Below, piece by piece: positions 1 through 9,180 of a stretch of 64,000 nucleotides of DNA. The translations under genes and the position numbers were made by a program. Every line of letters begins with the position of its first letter. Within the stretch, counting starts at the first letter, position 1. This DNA is from CANMXU01 sp052030545 (GTDB lineage Bacteria > Pseudomonadota > Gammaproteobacteria > Enterobacterales > Alteromonadaceae): contig NZ_JBPDIH010000005.1 of the NCBI RefSeq assembly GCF_052030545.1, forward strand, positions 248,001-312,000, given 5' to 3'. The notes beneath the pieces were generated by a model, which saw nothing but the letters and a program-made list of their open reading frames with translations, was not told the origin of the DNA and did not search any database.

Positions 1-3000
1 ACGCGAACACCTAAACGGTATGAAGTACCCACTTTATAGTTGGTGTAAGTTCGAGATGTTGGAGCATCACCCTTTAACGGGTTACCTTCTTCCATAGCAA
101 CAAATTCGTAACCTACAGCGTTGTCGGCATAAACACGTTGTACTTCTAACTCACGGTTGGTGTAGTAAGTACGGTATGCTGAATCAGTTAAGTTGGTGGC
201 TTGAAGCACAACTATAACATTATCATTCACTTTATAAGTAGCTGATAAATCAAGCGTATCTCGACCTTCATTCCAAATAGAACCTTGGTTCCAAGTACGA
301 CCACTTTGACCAGTGTTGTAATCAGTTCCAACAAGAGAGTCACTAGAGCCTCGGTAACTTAAACGTACCTGATGACCGTCTTGCTCCCAAAATGCAGTGA
401 AGTTATAAGTATGAATTGGCGTATCCGCTACTGGATAGGTAGGCAACGCTTTACCGGTAATTGAAGAGATATCAGCATCATACTCACTGTCTTGATAGGT
501 ATAGTTAGCAGAAACACCTAAACCACTTAAGAAGTAGCCAGGTAAGAAGTTATAACTTTGCGTATAACCTAACTCGACACCGGCAATGCTTGCGCCTTTA
601 CCGTTAACAATTTTACTAACACTGTATTGACCACATAAGTCACGTAAATCGTTACTTAATCGCGTTGGATCAGCCGATAACCAGCCAAAATCAGCTGTCG
701 CACGTTGCGGCATACAACCCGTTAAACCATGATCGTCACCATCTGCGTCACTTTCATCAGCTAGCATGACGATATCGTCACTGGCGATTTCACCTTCGAT
801 TGTACGTAAATCAACAATATAAGTTGCCGCTGTATCGTTGGTGGTAAAATTTTTCATGTCTTTGTAGAACAAAGCAACACTTAACAATGACGCATCGTTA
901 AAGTACCACTCAGCTGAAACATCAAAGTTGTTCGACTCTAGTGGGTCAAGTTGTGTGTTATACATGCTTACACGGCCAACTTGCGGATTTCCTGAACCCC
1001 AATAGCCATTTTCATTAACCGAAAATCCTGGGCGAATTAAATCAATTTCAGGACGAGTCATGGTTTTTGAAGTAGCAAAACGGCCTATAAACTCATCTGA
1101 AAATGCATAGTTTAAATTCAGGCTTGGTAATACATTTTCATAGCTATGTTTACCGGTAGATTTAAATGATTTTAACGATTTATCGGTTAATTCGTTAAAG
1201 CTATAACCAGTAAAGTTTCGCAACTCTGCTGCAGAACCATCCCACTGAACACCTGACTCCCAACCTGCGTTGTCATTAGTAGATACATCAGCGTATTGCC
1301 ACATTACATCCCAGCCTGGGTTCCAAGAACCTTCAGGACGTTCTACGCCAGCAATGGTGTCTGCTGCCCATTGTGCATAATTTGGATCATGACAGGCACC
1401 TTGATCAGGTACTGGTGTCCAATTTTGCGGATCTGGGCCCGAGCTAGTATCCCAACCTTGACCATCAACACGGCCAAAACGTTTTTCATAACCTTGCTCC
1501 ATGGCACCTGATAGTTGACATGCCGGTAGCGAAGTATCACGTAAGTCACGTAAATGTACTCGGTCAAATTCTCGGTATAAATTATCAGTAAAAGTGTAGA
1601 AGTTGGCACCGGAATAACCCGTAGTTTCTACATCTGTTTTCACATAACGTACACCGATATCACCGGTTAACTTACCGTCGAAGTATTCAAAGTTGAACTT
1701 CAGGTAAGCTGCTTGCGTATCAAAATCTGCACCACGTGTTTGAGTATTATCAGTTGTTCTAACAATATCTTCGCCGCCAAACACTAAATCTGATGCTGCA
1801 AATACATCAATTGGCGTCCAACCTGTGGTAGCAAAATTACGGTCGTAGCCTAACGAACTCATAAAATCGTCATAAGCTAAACCGTCGCTAGCAATCATAT
1901 TGCCGCGAATACCTGTTAGTGTGCCACCAGGAACGGTAACTATATTACCATCTTCATCTTCTAATACTTCAGAAGCTGCTGAAGAGCTATATCTATATTG
2001 TTGGTTATCTACAAATTTTTCACGTTGTGTATATTTAGCACCAAACTCTATTCCGGTAATACCGGCAAAATCAGTTTCATATTGAAAGTCAACTTGGGCA
2101 TTGCTTATTTTATCTTCAACATCAACATCGTTGTTTGCAATATAACCTAAATGAAATGAGTCAATATCGCGCGGGTTAAACCCCGTTGTACCCGTATTGT
2201 CTTCGTGGCCAGGATGAAAAGCACCCTCTTCATCAGTCCAGTCGTAAATATTCTCACCTAAGTCAACAAAGCCTTCGCCATTAACAATCTCACACATGCC
2301 ACTAGTACAGTCGTAACCTACCGGCTCAATGGCACTGCCTGCTTCATTCATAATTCTTGCTGGCAGTTGCACAAAGTTTTGCATATTAGTTGATGCATTT
2401 GGCATACTTTCAGAGGTACTGCTCGAGTGACCAATGGCAACTTTCATCATTAATGATTCAGTTAATGCGTGCTCTAGTTGCAAGCTTAAGCTGAAGTTTT
2501 CGCGTTCATCACCACCCTCATTACGAAATAAATCACCACTACCATAGCGGTTGATGTATTTGGTTAATGTTTGTGTGTCTGTATCAACCGTGTACCAATC
2601 AGCTTGTGGATCAGTAAATGGATCGGGCGTATTTACAAATGCAGTTGACTGTTCGCCCTCGAAGAAGTTGTTTGATGCGGTATGACGACTTTTAATTGCA
2701 TCTCTTGCTGTTCTCTTTTCTTGAGTTGAATAAGTTGCATCAAACATTATTTCGGTATCATCGCTTGGCAGCCATTGCAGACCTAATGTACCACCAGTAC
2801 GGTCACTGGTATTTTGAAATAATTCATAATTTGTATTTTGGTGTTGGATAGCTTTTACACCCGAAATTATTTCACCATTTTGATCTCGAGCTGAACGGAT
2901 TTCATTTGAGGTGATAAAATTTTCTACACGATATTGGTCGCGACGAATGGTATTGGTTTCATCATAAAGCGACAACGCAACACCAAAAGTTTCATCCAAA

Positions 3001-3623
3001 AATTTTTCAGAAATAGCAACCGAAACTTTGTAGTCTTCTTCTTCAGAAAAGTCATTGTAGCGACCTTGAATGGTAGCAGAACGAACATCATTTTCTTGGT
3101 ATAACGGGCGAACCGTTGTTAAGTTAACACTTGCACCTAATGAGCCTTCGTCATGGTTTGCACTCGGTGTTTTAACAACTTCAAGTTTTGATAGGATGTC
3201 GGCAGAAAAAGAGCTCAAATCAACTGATTGGCTAAAATCAGTTGAGGTCATTTGCTGACCATTGATGGTAATTTTATTTTGATTTGATGACGCGCCACGT
3301 ACCGTAATTTGTGAACCTTCACCGTCTTGGCTAACAACAGTAACACCCGTTACTCGACCTAAAGCATCGGCGATGTTTTGGTCAGTACTTTTACCAACAT
3401 CTTCCGCGTTAATAGTATCAACCACGTTGGTAGCGAAACGTTTATCGTTCATTGATTTTTTCAAACTACCGCGAAGACCGGTAACTTCAATGACTTCTAT
3501 GTCATCAGTTTTTGCTGAAGCTGCTTTTTCATCAGCTTCTTGAGCACTTACATTAAACCCAGTAGCAGCTAGCAAAGCTAGGCATACTGGGCTTAAATTG
3601 AATGTTCTTTTTGGACTAATCAT
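1..3623 (-). CDS. TonB-dependent receptor, C-terminus cut by window edge
   Basis: Outer-membrane TonB-dependent receptor, likely for oligosaccharide uptake. Reading from an ATG at 3623 gives about 1207 residues with no stop inside the window. The frame ends in GTSYRLGVR, and the paralogue at 56678 ends YRLGVRLTF, so only about three codons seem to be missing. A signal peptide (about residues 1-27, ending NVSAQE) is followed by the element DDIEVIEVTGLRGSL and a plug domain with DVGKSTDQNIADALGRVTGV. A long beta-barrel follows. This is the large receptor type (TIGR01782-like) common in marine Alteromonadales and Xanthomonads. No SusD-like partner lies nearby. The substrate is inferred from the sulfatase/GH context only. 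Confidence 0.93.
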   Translation of the reverse strand, partial: MISPKRTFNLSPVCLALLAATGFNVSAQEADEKAASAKTDDIEVIEVTGLRGSLKKSMNDKRFATNVVDTINAEDVGKSTDQNIADALGRVTGVTVVSQDGEGSQITVRGASSNQNKITINGQQMTSTDFSQSVDLSSFSADILSKLEVVKTPSANHDEGSLGASVNLTTVRPLYQENDVRSATIQGRYNDFSEEEDYKVSVAISEKFLDETFGVALSLYDETNTIRRDQYRVENFITSNEIRSARDQNGEIISGVKAIQHQNTNYELFQNTSDRTGGTLGLQWLPSDDTEIMFDATYSTQEKRTARDAIKSRHTASNNFFEGEQSTAFVNTPDPFTDPQADWYTVDTDTQTLTKYINRYGSGDLFRNEGGDERENFSLSLQLEHALTESLMMKVAIGHSSSTSESMPNASTNMQNFVQLPARIMNEAGSAIEPVGYDCTSGMCEIVNGEGFVDLGENIYDWTDEEGAFHPGHEDNTGTTGFNPRDIDSFHLGYIANNDVDVEDKISNAQVDFQYETDFAGITGIEFGAKYTQREKFVDNQQYRYSSSAASEVLEDEDGNIVTVPGGTLTGIRGNMIASDGLAYDDFMSSLGYDRNFATTGWTPIDVFAASDLVFGGEDIVRTTDNTQTRGADFDTQAAYLKFNFEYFDGKLTGDIGVRYVKTDVETTGYSGANFYTFTDNLYREFDRVHLRDLRDTSLPACQLSGAMEQGYEKRFGRVDGQGWDTSSGPDPQNWTPVPDQGACHDPNYAQWAADTIAGVERPEGSWNPGWDVMWQYADVSTNDNAGWESGVQWDGSAAELRNFTGYSFNELTDKSLKSFKSTGKHSYENVLPSLNLNYAFSDEFIGRFATSKTMTRPEIDLIRPGFSVNENGYWGSGNPQVGRVSMYNTQLDPLESNNFDVSAEWYFNDASLLSVALFYKDMKNFTTNDTAATYIVDLRTIEGEIASDDIVMLADESDADGDDHGLTGCMPQRATADFGWLSADPTRLSNDLRDLCGQYSVSKIVNGKGASIAGVELGYTQSYNFLPGYFLSGLGVSANYTYQDSEYDADISSITGKALPTYPVADTPIHTYNFTAFWEQDGHQVRLSYRGSSDSLVGTDYNTGQSGRTWNQGSIWNEGRDTLDLSATYKVNDNVIVVLQATNLTDSAYRTYYTNRELEVQRVYADNAVGYEFVAMEEGNPLKGDAPTSRTYTNYKVGTSYRLGVR

Positions 3624-4000
3624 TATACATCCCCTAGGGTTTTAGTTCCCACGCTTTATAATTTATCTATTGTTTTGTTCTTGTAAACTTGATGCTTTTA
3701 TAAACGATAAACACAAAGAATAACTATGGTTGATTCATTTATACCTTCACTTTATTCCGATAGCAATACCTTTGTCAATGATATTTTGTTAACAATTTTC
3801 AATATACAATAGTACGAATTAAGTCGTAATAATTAAGCCTTAAGAAGTGTAATAACGTAAATAATGAAATTGTCGTTGAATTACTGTGTTTTTTGTTGTC
3901 CAACCGCAAACAAAGCTTCGACAAATGTAAAATTGAAAGCGCAGTGCGAAAGGCTTGAGCTTTTAAGTAGAATAGATAAGTTTTTATTAACGGATTAGAC
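3624..4000. promoter_or_regulatory. AT-rich upstream region of the first TonB receptor
   Basis: No gene seen. It must hold the promoter of the receptor that starts at 3623. A 12-mer CAATATACAATA at 3800-3811 recurs exactly at 7097-7108, upstream of the next receptor, and is a candidate shared regulatory element. At 3678-3690 the sequence TTCTTGTAAACTT matches 12 of 13 bases of the leader element found about the same distance before the receptor at 59893. No clear -35/-10 pair was fixed. Confidence 0.4.
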
Positions 4001-4033
4001 AAAAAATGCACTTATCAAGCTGATAAGTGCATT
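4001..4033 (-). terminator. Rho-independent terminator of the second TonB receptor
   Basis: A perfect 13-bp inverted repeat (4005-4017 with 4021-4033, loop of 3) is followed on the minus strand by a run of T (A-run at 4001-4006). It lies 27 bases past the stop codon of the receptor at 4060-6855. Confidence 0.9.
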
Positions 4034-4059
4034 CGTATTTGCAACAATTTAACTGTTAT

Positions 4060-6855
4060 TTAGAATTTAAAAGCAACGCCTACTTGGTAACGACGACCTG
4101 AATACTGAACTAAAGATACTCGTTCTCGCACATCACCATACTCTAATATGTTCTCGTCAGTTAGGTTAATCACTTCCATATTTATCGTAAACGTCTCATT
4201 AAGATCATACGAAGTACTAAAGTCAAATTGGCCATAATCATCGGCATGTTTTGGCAACCCGCCACCGATGTCACTTTGACGTTGGATAAGGAAGGATTCG
4301 CGCCAATTATAGGCAAGTCTTGCCTGAAATTCTTCATTTTCATAAAAACCTATAATATTGAAGGCATTTGGTGAGAACCCTTCTACACCGCTTCCAGGAG
4401 AGGTAACACCAGGTTGGTCAAAAATGTCAGCATCACTATCGCTACTATCTGTATAGGTATAGTTTGCTTGCACACCAAAGCCACTCATCCAGCCAGGTAA
4501 ATAGTCAAAATAATGTAGCGCAGCTAGCTCGATACCACTAAGTTTTACACCACTTCGGTTACTTTTTTGGGTAACCGTTTCCTCTACAACCGTTTCATCA
4601 ATGCCATCAAAATTTCTGTCGACCATAAACTCAGTGTCTTGCACAAAGGTTTGAGTCGAAATCCAGCTACTAAAGTCTTTGTAGAAAAGGTTGGCGCTAT
4701 AGCTACTACCGTTTTCTTGGTAGAACTCAAGTGATAGGTCAAACTGTGTCGCCAAATAAGGATTTAAGTATGGGTTTCCTTGGCTGCGGCTATAATCCGA
4801 CAAACGTGCACCACCAACTGTCATATCAACGCCAACATCTTCCAATGCTGGGCGTGTCATTACTTTTGCTGCCGCACCTTTTACATACCAACCGTTGCTA
4901 AAATCTAAGCTAACATTGGCACTGGGTAAAAACTCGCTATAAGTATTGCGCGCTGAAGTAAAACTTGGATCGGATAACGTAATATCGATAACTTCACCAT
5001 CATCGGTTACTTGGTCGTTCATGCTAATGTCTAAAACTTGGATCGCAAAACCATTCGATACACTTTCATTGTCAACATAACGCATGCCAACATTACCACG
5101 CCAAATAAAGCTGTCTGTTTCACCTTCGAGGTTTAATTGCGCATATAAGGCAAGAATTTCTTCAGTATTTTCAACCGACGAGTTAGGTTGTAATACAGGT
5201 GTCCCCCAGTTTGGGTCTTGTGAAATGGTTTTCATTTCTTCAACGTAATCATTAATGTTATTGATGAAGATAAAATCACGTGGAAACTGACCACTGACAT
5301 CCGATAAATAATTACCGACAGTGTTGATAGAAAATAAATCATCACTCATATCGATTAACGTTCCGCAGGTGAATACTGTTGAACCACACTGCGTATCAGT
5401 CGAATCGTACTTATCTATTGTTTTTTTACGGTCGGTATAGGCAATACCAATATCGACAGATTGATAAATACCTGAGTCAAGTTCATAATTTGCATCAAAT
5501 TTCACTTCCGTTACTTCATCTTCCAAAACATCATTAGAGAAAAAGTTCCAGTGCGCTTTTACACCTGCCGGATCATCCCAAGCAATTGATGAATCGACAT
5601 TTATAACATCAGTACCTCGGCTATCAAACTTAATATAATCGTCATCCGTTAAGCCACCGTCATTTACAATATTAGGCACATACCAGTTACGTTGTGGCGT
5701 AGATTCAGCTTTTGAATAAGCTACGTCACCAGCAAAGGTCCACTTATCACGCAATACCATCACATTGTAGCCAAGCGCAAAGGTTTGCGAGGCTTCTGCC
5801 CGAGTTTGAAATAATCCATCAAGGGGATCAGAATTTTTAGTAGCTGCCAATACGGTATTATTACGTGAAACCACAACATCAGTAAAACCATCACGGTGAA
5901 GTGGCGCTTGCATACCATTACTAAATGCTGAACGATCAAAATCAGTATAAAAAGAGTCTATTGTGTGGGTAACTTCACTCGTTGGCGCCCATTGCAATGT
6001 GATATTGGCACTTGTACGTTCCCGCTCTTCTTCATCGGTCATAAACTGAGCACGGCCTGGATACCAAACAGTTTGACCATCGGCAACTGCGCTGCCATCT
6101 TCATATTCAACAGGTCCCGGTGCACGTTGGTTATCACCAACAACAAACTTATCCCAAAATACGCCTTCATGGGCATCGATTCTATTGGTAGATTCAACAT
6201 AGGAAAAGCCTAATAAAATACCAAAGCTGTCGTCATTAAACGTATTACTGTAAATACCTGAAAATTGCGGCGAAGTTTCTTCCGCTAAATCATTGTATTT
6301 CACGTTGACCGAGCCAGCGATATGCTCGCCAGGGCTATTTAAAGGTTTAGCTGTATTAACCGTAACATAAGCGCCTATGCCACCTTCAGCAATATTTGCC
6401 CGAGAAGCCTTAATAATATCAGCGCCAGAAATTAATTCAGAAGGTAGAATTTGGAAGTCAAATTCACGACCACGTTCAGATGTTGCAATCGTACGGTTAT
6501 TTAGTTTTACGGCATTAAATTTAGGACCTAAACCACGCACTGTGATCGCTGTACCTTCACCATTGGTTCTAGAGATCATGACACCAGGAATACGTTGTAA
6601 TGATTCCGCGACATTTTGATCTGGAAACTTACCAATATCTTCTGCAACAATGCTGTCTTGAATTGACGAAGCGTTTTTCTTTAGTTCCATAGCTTCGGTT
6701 AAACTGCTACGTATGCCTGTTACTTGGATAACTTCGACTGATTCATCCGCGGTATTTCCCCCTACTTCTTGTGCTGCACTCGCTTGATATGAACTAAACG
6801 CGGCTGAAATAGCAACGGTTAGCGAGAGTAACTTATAATTCCCAAGATTTTTCAT
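4060..6855 (-). CDS. TonB-dependent receptor
   Basis: Outer-membrane receptor of 931 residues, energised by TonB. Signal peptide about residues 1-28 (ends SYQASAAQ). The VTGIRSSLTEAMELKK and EDIGKFPDQNVAESLQRIPG elements mark the start of the plug, and the protein ends in YQVGVAFKF with a terminal aromatic residue as usual for outer-membrane barrels. It is shorter than the other three receptors here and more diverged (IPGVMISRTNGEGTAITVRG). Start ATG at 6855; the upstream sequence has a CCTC/AAGG purine stretch suited to ribosome binding. It is divergent from the galactose-type symporter at 7561, which suggests that its ligand may release galactose. The ligand is not known. Confidence 0.95.
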   Translation of the reverse strand: MKNLGNYKLLSLTVAISAAFSSYQASAAQEVGGNTADESVEVIQVTGIRSSLTEAMELKKNASSIQDSIVAEDIGKFPDQNVAESLQRIPGVMISRTNGEGTAITVRGLGPKFNAVKLNNRTIATSERGREFDFQILPSELISGADIIKASRANIAEGGIGAYVTVNTAKPLNSPGEHIAGSVNVKYNDLAEETSPQFSGIYSNTFNDDSFGILLGFSYVESTNRIDAHEGVFWDKFVVGDNQRAPGPVEYEDGSAVADGQTVWYPGRAQFMTDEEERERTSANITLQWAPTSEVTHTIDSFYTDFDRSAFSNGMQAPLHRDGFTDVVVSRNNTVLAATKNSDPLDGLFQTRAEASQTFALGYNVMVLRDKWTFAGDVAYSKAESTPQRNWYVPNIVNDGGLTDDDYIKFDSRGTDVINVDSSIAWDDPAGVKAHWNFFSNDVLEDEVTEVKFDANYELDSGIYQSVDIGIAYTDRKKTIDKYDSTDTQCGSTVFTCGTLIDMSDDLFSINTVGNYLSDVSGQFPRDFIFINNINDYVEEMKTISQDPNWGTPVLQPNSSVENTEEILALYAQLNLEGETDSFIWRGNVGMRYVDNESVSNGFAIQVLDISMNDQVTDDGEVIDITLSDPSFTSARNTYSEFLPSANVSLDFSNGWYVKGAAAKVMTRPALEDVGVDMTVGGARLSDYSRSQGNPYLNPYLATQFDLSLEFYQENGSSYSANLFYKDFSSWISTQTFVQDTEFMVDRNFDGIDETVVEETVTQKSNRSGVKLSGIELAALHYFDYLPGWMSGFGVQANYTYTDSSDSDADIFDQPGVTSPGSGVEGFSPNAFNIIGFYENEEFQARLAYNWRESFLIQRQSDIGGGLPKHADDYGQFDFSTSYDLNETFTINMEVINLTDENILEYGDVRERVSLVQYSGRRYQVGVAFKF

Positions 6856-7560
6856 TAGACTTCCTCAAGGTTTTCAATTATTTATTGTTATAAAAAGTCT
6901 ATTCAGTTTTTGTTTTCCTATAACTAAATTCGTTAAATCGACAATAACTCAATATAACTTTTCTGTGCTTTCCCAAAGCAGCGTTATCTAAAATGAACAA
7001 ATAACGCACAATCAAATCATATGAGAGAGTACTCGAGATTACTGTCATTTTCCCATGTATAAATATCATATATATGCTTGCGGAAATTCTTCACCACAAT
7101 ATACAATAAATAAGACAAATATAAATAAAAGTGCAAACAAACATAGCAACACATTGTTATTTAACAAGTTAACTCGATGTAACCAACAGTGTAAAACAAC
7201 ATGAAATAAACAAAAAATCACATACAACAAGTAAAAAAATAAATTATGTAACTATGATGCTATTTTAGATTTACTATCTGATGTCATAAATACATCATAA
7301 AAGTTAAACGATGGCATTACTTTTCAATCAAAATTGAGAGAATATTCTATTTTAAATACTAACCGACACATACTTGACACTATATGGATTAACAAGCATA
7401 AGGTTAAGTTATAACGAGCAAATATTTGACATTTATCGCAACAATAACGACATGTTTTCCCGCTGATTTATGATTCAATAAGTGTAGAAAAATAAACCTA
7501 AGAATAACTAAAAAGTAATATCTCCAATTTATTACTAATAAAAATAACAAGGTAACATCA
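6856..7560. promoter_or_regulatory. Divergent promoter region, receptor and symporter
   Basis: About 700 bp, very AT-rich, with no open frame worth calling. It must carry divergent promoters for the receptor (minus) and the symporter (plus). CAATATACAATA at 7097-7108 is identical to a 12-mer at 3800-3811 upstream of the first receptor. A purine-rich AACAAGG just before 7561 is a plausible ribosome binding site. Confidence 0.45.
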
Positions 7561-9123
7561 ATGACACTAGATCAACTCGATTTCACCGTATTTATCGCCT
7601 ACGTAATTGGCTTGCTTTGCATTGCGCTATGGATTTCTCGCAATGATCATCAAGGTGATAGAAATACCGAAGACTATTTTTTAGCCAGTAAATCACTTCC
7701 TTGGTGGGCTATTGGTGCATCCCTCATCGCAGCTAACATATCTGCAGAGCAAATTATTGGAATGTCAGGCTCTGGCTACGCAATTGGCTTAGCAATAGCC
7801 TCTTATGAATGGATGGCGGCAATTACGTTAATATTGGTAGGTAAATATTTATTGCCAATCTTTTTAGAAAATAAAATCTTTACCATGCCGCAATACCTTG
7901 AGCAACGTTTCGACGGCAGAGTAAAAACCATATTGGCTCTATTTTGGTTAGCGGTATTTATATTTGTTAATTTAACGTCAGTATTATGGCTAGGTGGTTT
8001 AGCAATTCAAACCGTTGCCGGTGTCGACTGGATGTTTGGCATGATCTTTCTCGCAGTATTTTCCGTAGCCTATTCCTTATATGGTGGTCTTAAAGCCGTA
8101 GCCTTTACCGATATCATTCAAGTGGTTTTACTAGTATTTGGCGGTTTGTTTTTAAGCTATTTAGCGCTAATTAAAGTGTCAGATGGTGAAGGTTTACTGG
8201 CAGGCTTTAAAGTACTTACTGAACATGCACCTGAACACTTTGATATGATTTTGTCACCAGAGAATCCAAATTATATGAGCCTGCCGGGCATTTCCGTACT
8301 TATTGGCGGTTTATGGGTAATGAACATTGGCTACTGGGGCTTTAACCAATATATTATTCAACGAGCATTAGCAGCAAAAAATATTCAAGAAGCGCAAAAA
8401 GGTATTGTATTTGCAGCATATTTAAAACTGCTTATGCCGTTTATTGTGGTATTACCAGGTATTGCCGCCATTATCTTATTCCCACATTTAACTGCACCTG
8501 ATCAAGCCTACCCTTCGATGATGGGCTTAATGCCTACAGGTATCAAAGGCTTAGTGTTTGCCGCCCTTGTCGCCGCAATTGTTTCATCGCTAGCATCGAT
8601 GACCAATAGTATTTCGACTATCTTCACCATGGATATTTATAAACATATCAAACCAAACAAAAGCCAACGACATTATGTGCACATTGGCCGAATAACCACG
8701 TTAGTTGCATTATCATTGGCGCTGATTACTGCAGAGCCGCTATTAGGTAAATTTGACCAAGCATTTCAATATATTCAAGAATTTACTGGGTTATTTTCGC
8801 CGGGCATTACCGCCATATTTATTATGGGTATGTTCTGGAAACGCACAACCTCATCGGGCGCATTGGCTGCGGCAATTGGTTCAGCGGTATTTTCAGTCGG
8901 CTTTAAATTTTTATGGCCTGAGTTACCCTTTATGGACCGTATAGGTATCGTATTTCTAGTGTGTATTCTGGTATCTGTTATCGTATCGCTAAGAGATAAA
9001 CCAAGCGATCACGACCACTCGGTTAATATCGACAATATTAGTTTTGCGACCAATAAGTCATTTAATCTAGCAGCTCTTGGCTGTGTCATTATTCTTGTCG
9101 CCATTTATGGTACTTGGTGGTAA
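7561..9123 (+). CDS. Sodium/sugar symporter of the SSS family, vSGLT-like (Na+/galactose)
   Basis: Inner-membrane sodium:solute symporter of 520 residues with about 14 hydrophobic segments. It closely resembles the Vibrio sodium/galactose transporter vSGLT as I remember it: shared blocks include TEDYFLA, GASLIAANISAEQ, GMSGSGY, IASYEWM, NLTSVLWLGG, GFNQYIIQR, FAALVAAIVSSLASM and FQYIQEFTG. Residues that bind galactose in vSGLT (the Glu of YEWM, the Asn and Tyr before WGFNQY, the Gln of YIQE) appear conserved, so D-galactose or a close analogue is a fair inference. It could serve galactose released by GH2/GH16/GH42-like action on algal galactan. Divergent from a TonB receptor. Confidence 0.93.
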   Translation: MTLDQLDFTVFIAYVIGLLCIALWISRNDHQGDRNTEDYFLASKSLPWWAIGASLIAANISAEQIIGMSGSGYAIGLAIASYEWMAAITLILVGKYLLPIFLENKIFTMPQYLEQRFDGRVKTILALFWLAVFIFVNLTSVLWLGGLAIQTVAGVDWMFGMIFLAVFSVAYSLYGGLKAVAFTDIIQVVLLVFGGLFLSYLALIKVSDGEGLLAGFKVLTEHAPEHFDMILSPENPNYMSLPGISVLIGGLWVMNIGYWGFNQYIIQRALAAKNIQEAQKGIVFAAYLKLLMPFIVVLPGIAAIILFPHLTAPDQAYPSMMGLMPTGIKGLVFAALVAAIVSSLASMTNSISTIFTMDIYKHIKPNKSQRHYVHIGRITTLVALSLALITAEPLLGKFDQAFQYIQEFTGLFSPGITAIFIMGMFWKRTTSSGALAAAIGSAVFSVGFKFLWPELPFMDRIGIVFLVCILVSVIVSLRDKPSDHDHSVNIDNISFATNKSFNLAALGCVIILVAIYGTWW

Positions 9124-9147
9124 AGCACCACTCGCTAAAACAAGCAC

Positions 9148-9180
9148 TAAGCATTGATGATAATTTATCGTCAATGCTTA
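9148..9180. terminator. Hairpin between convergent genes
   Basis: A 10-bp perfect inverted repeat, TAAGCATTGA (9148-9157) with TCAATGCTTA (9171-9180), lies between the symporter and the convergent binding-protein gene and overlaps the latter's stop codon. It has no strong T-run, so it may be a weak bidirectional terminator. Confidence 0.5.

Noticed and set aside
1296..2085. Short open frames on both strands at 1296-2085
   Set aside because: They lie inside the long reading frame of the first TonB receptor and have no family features.
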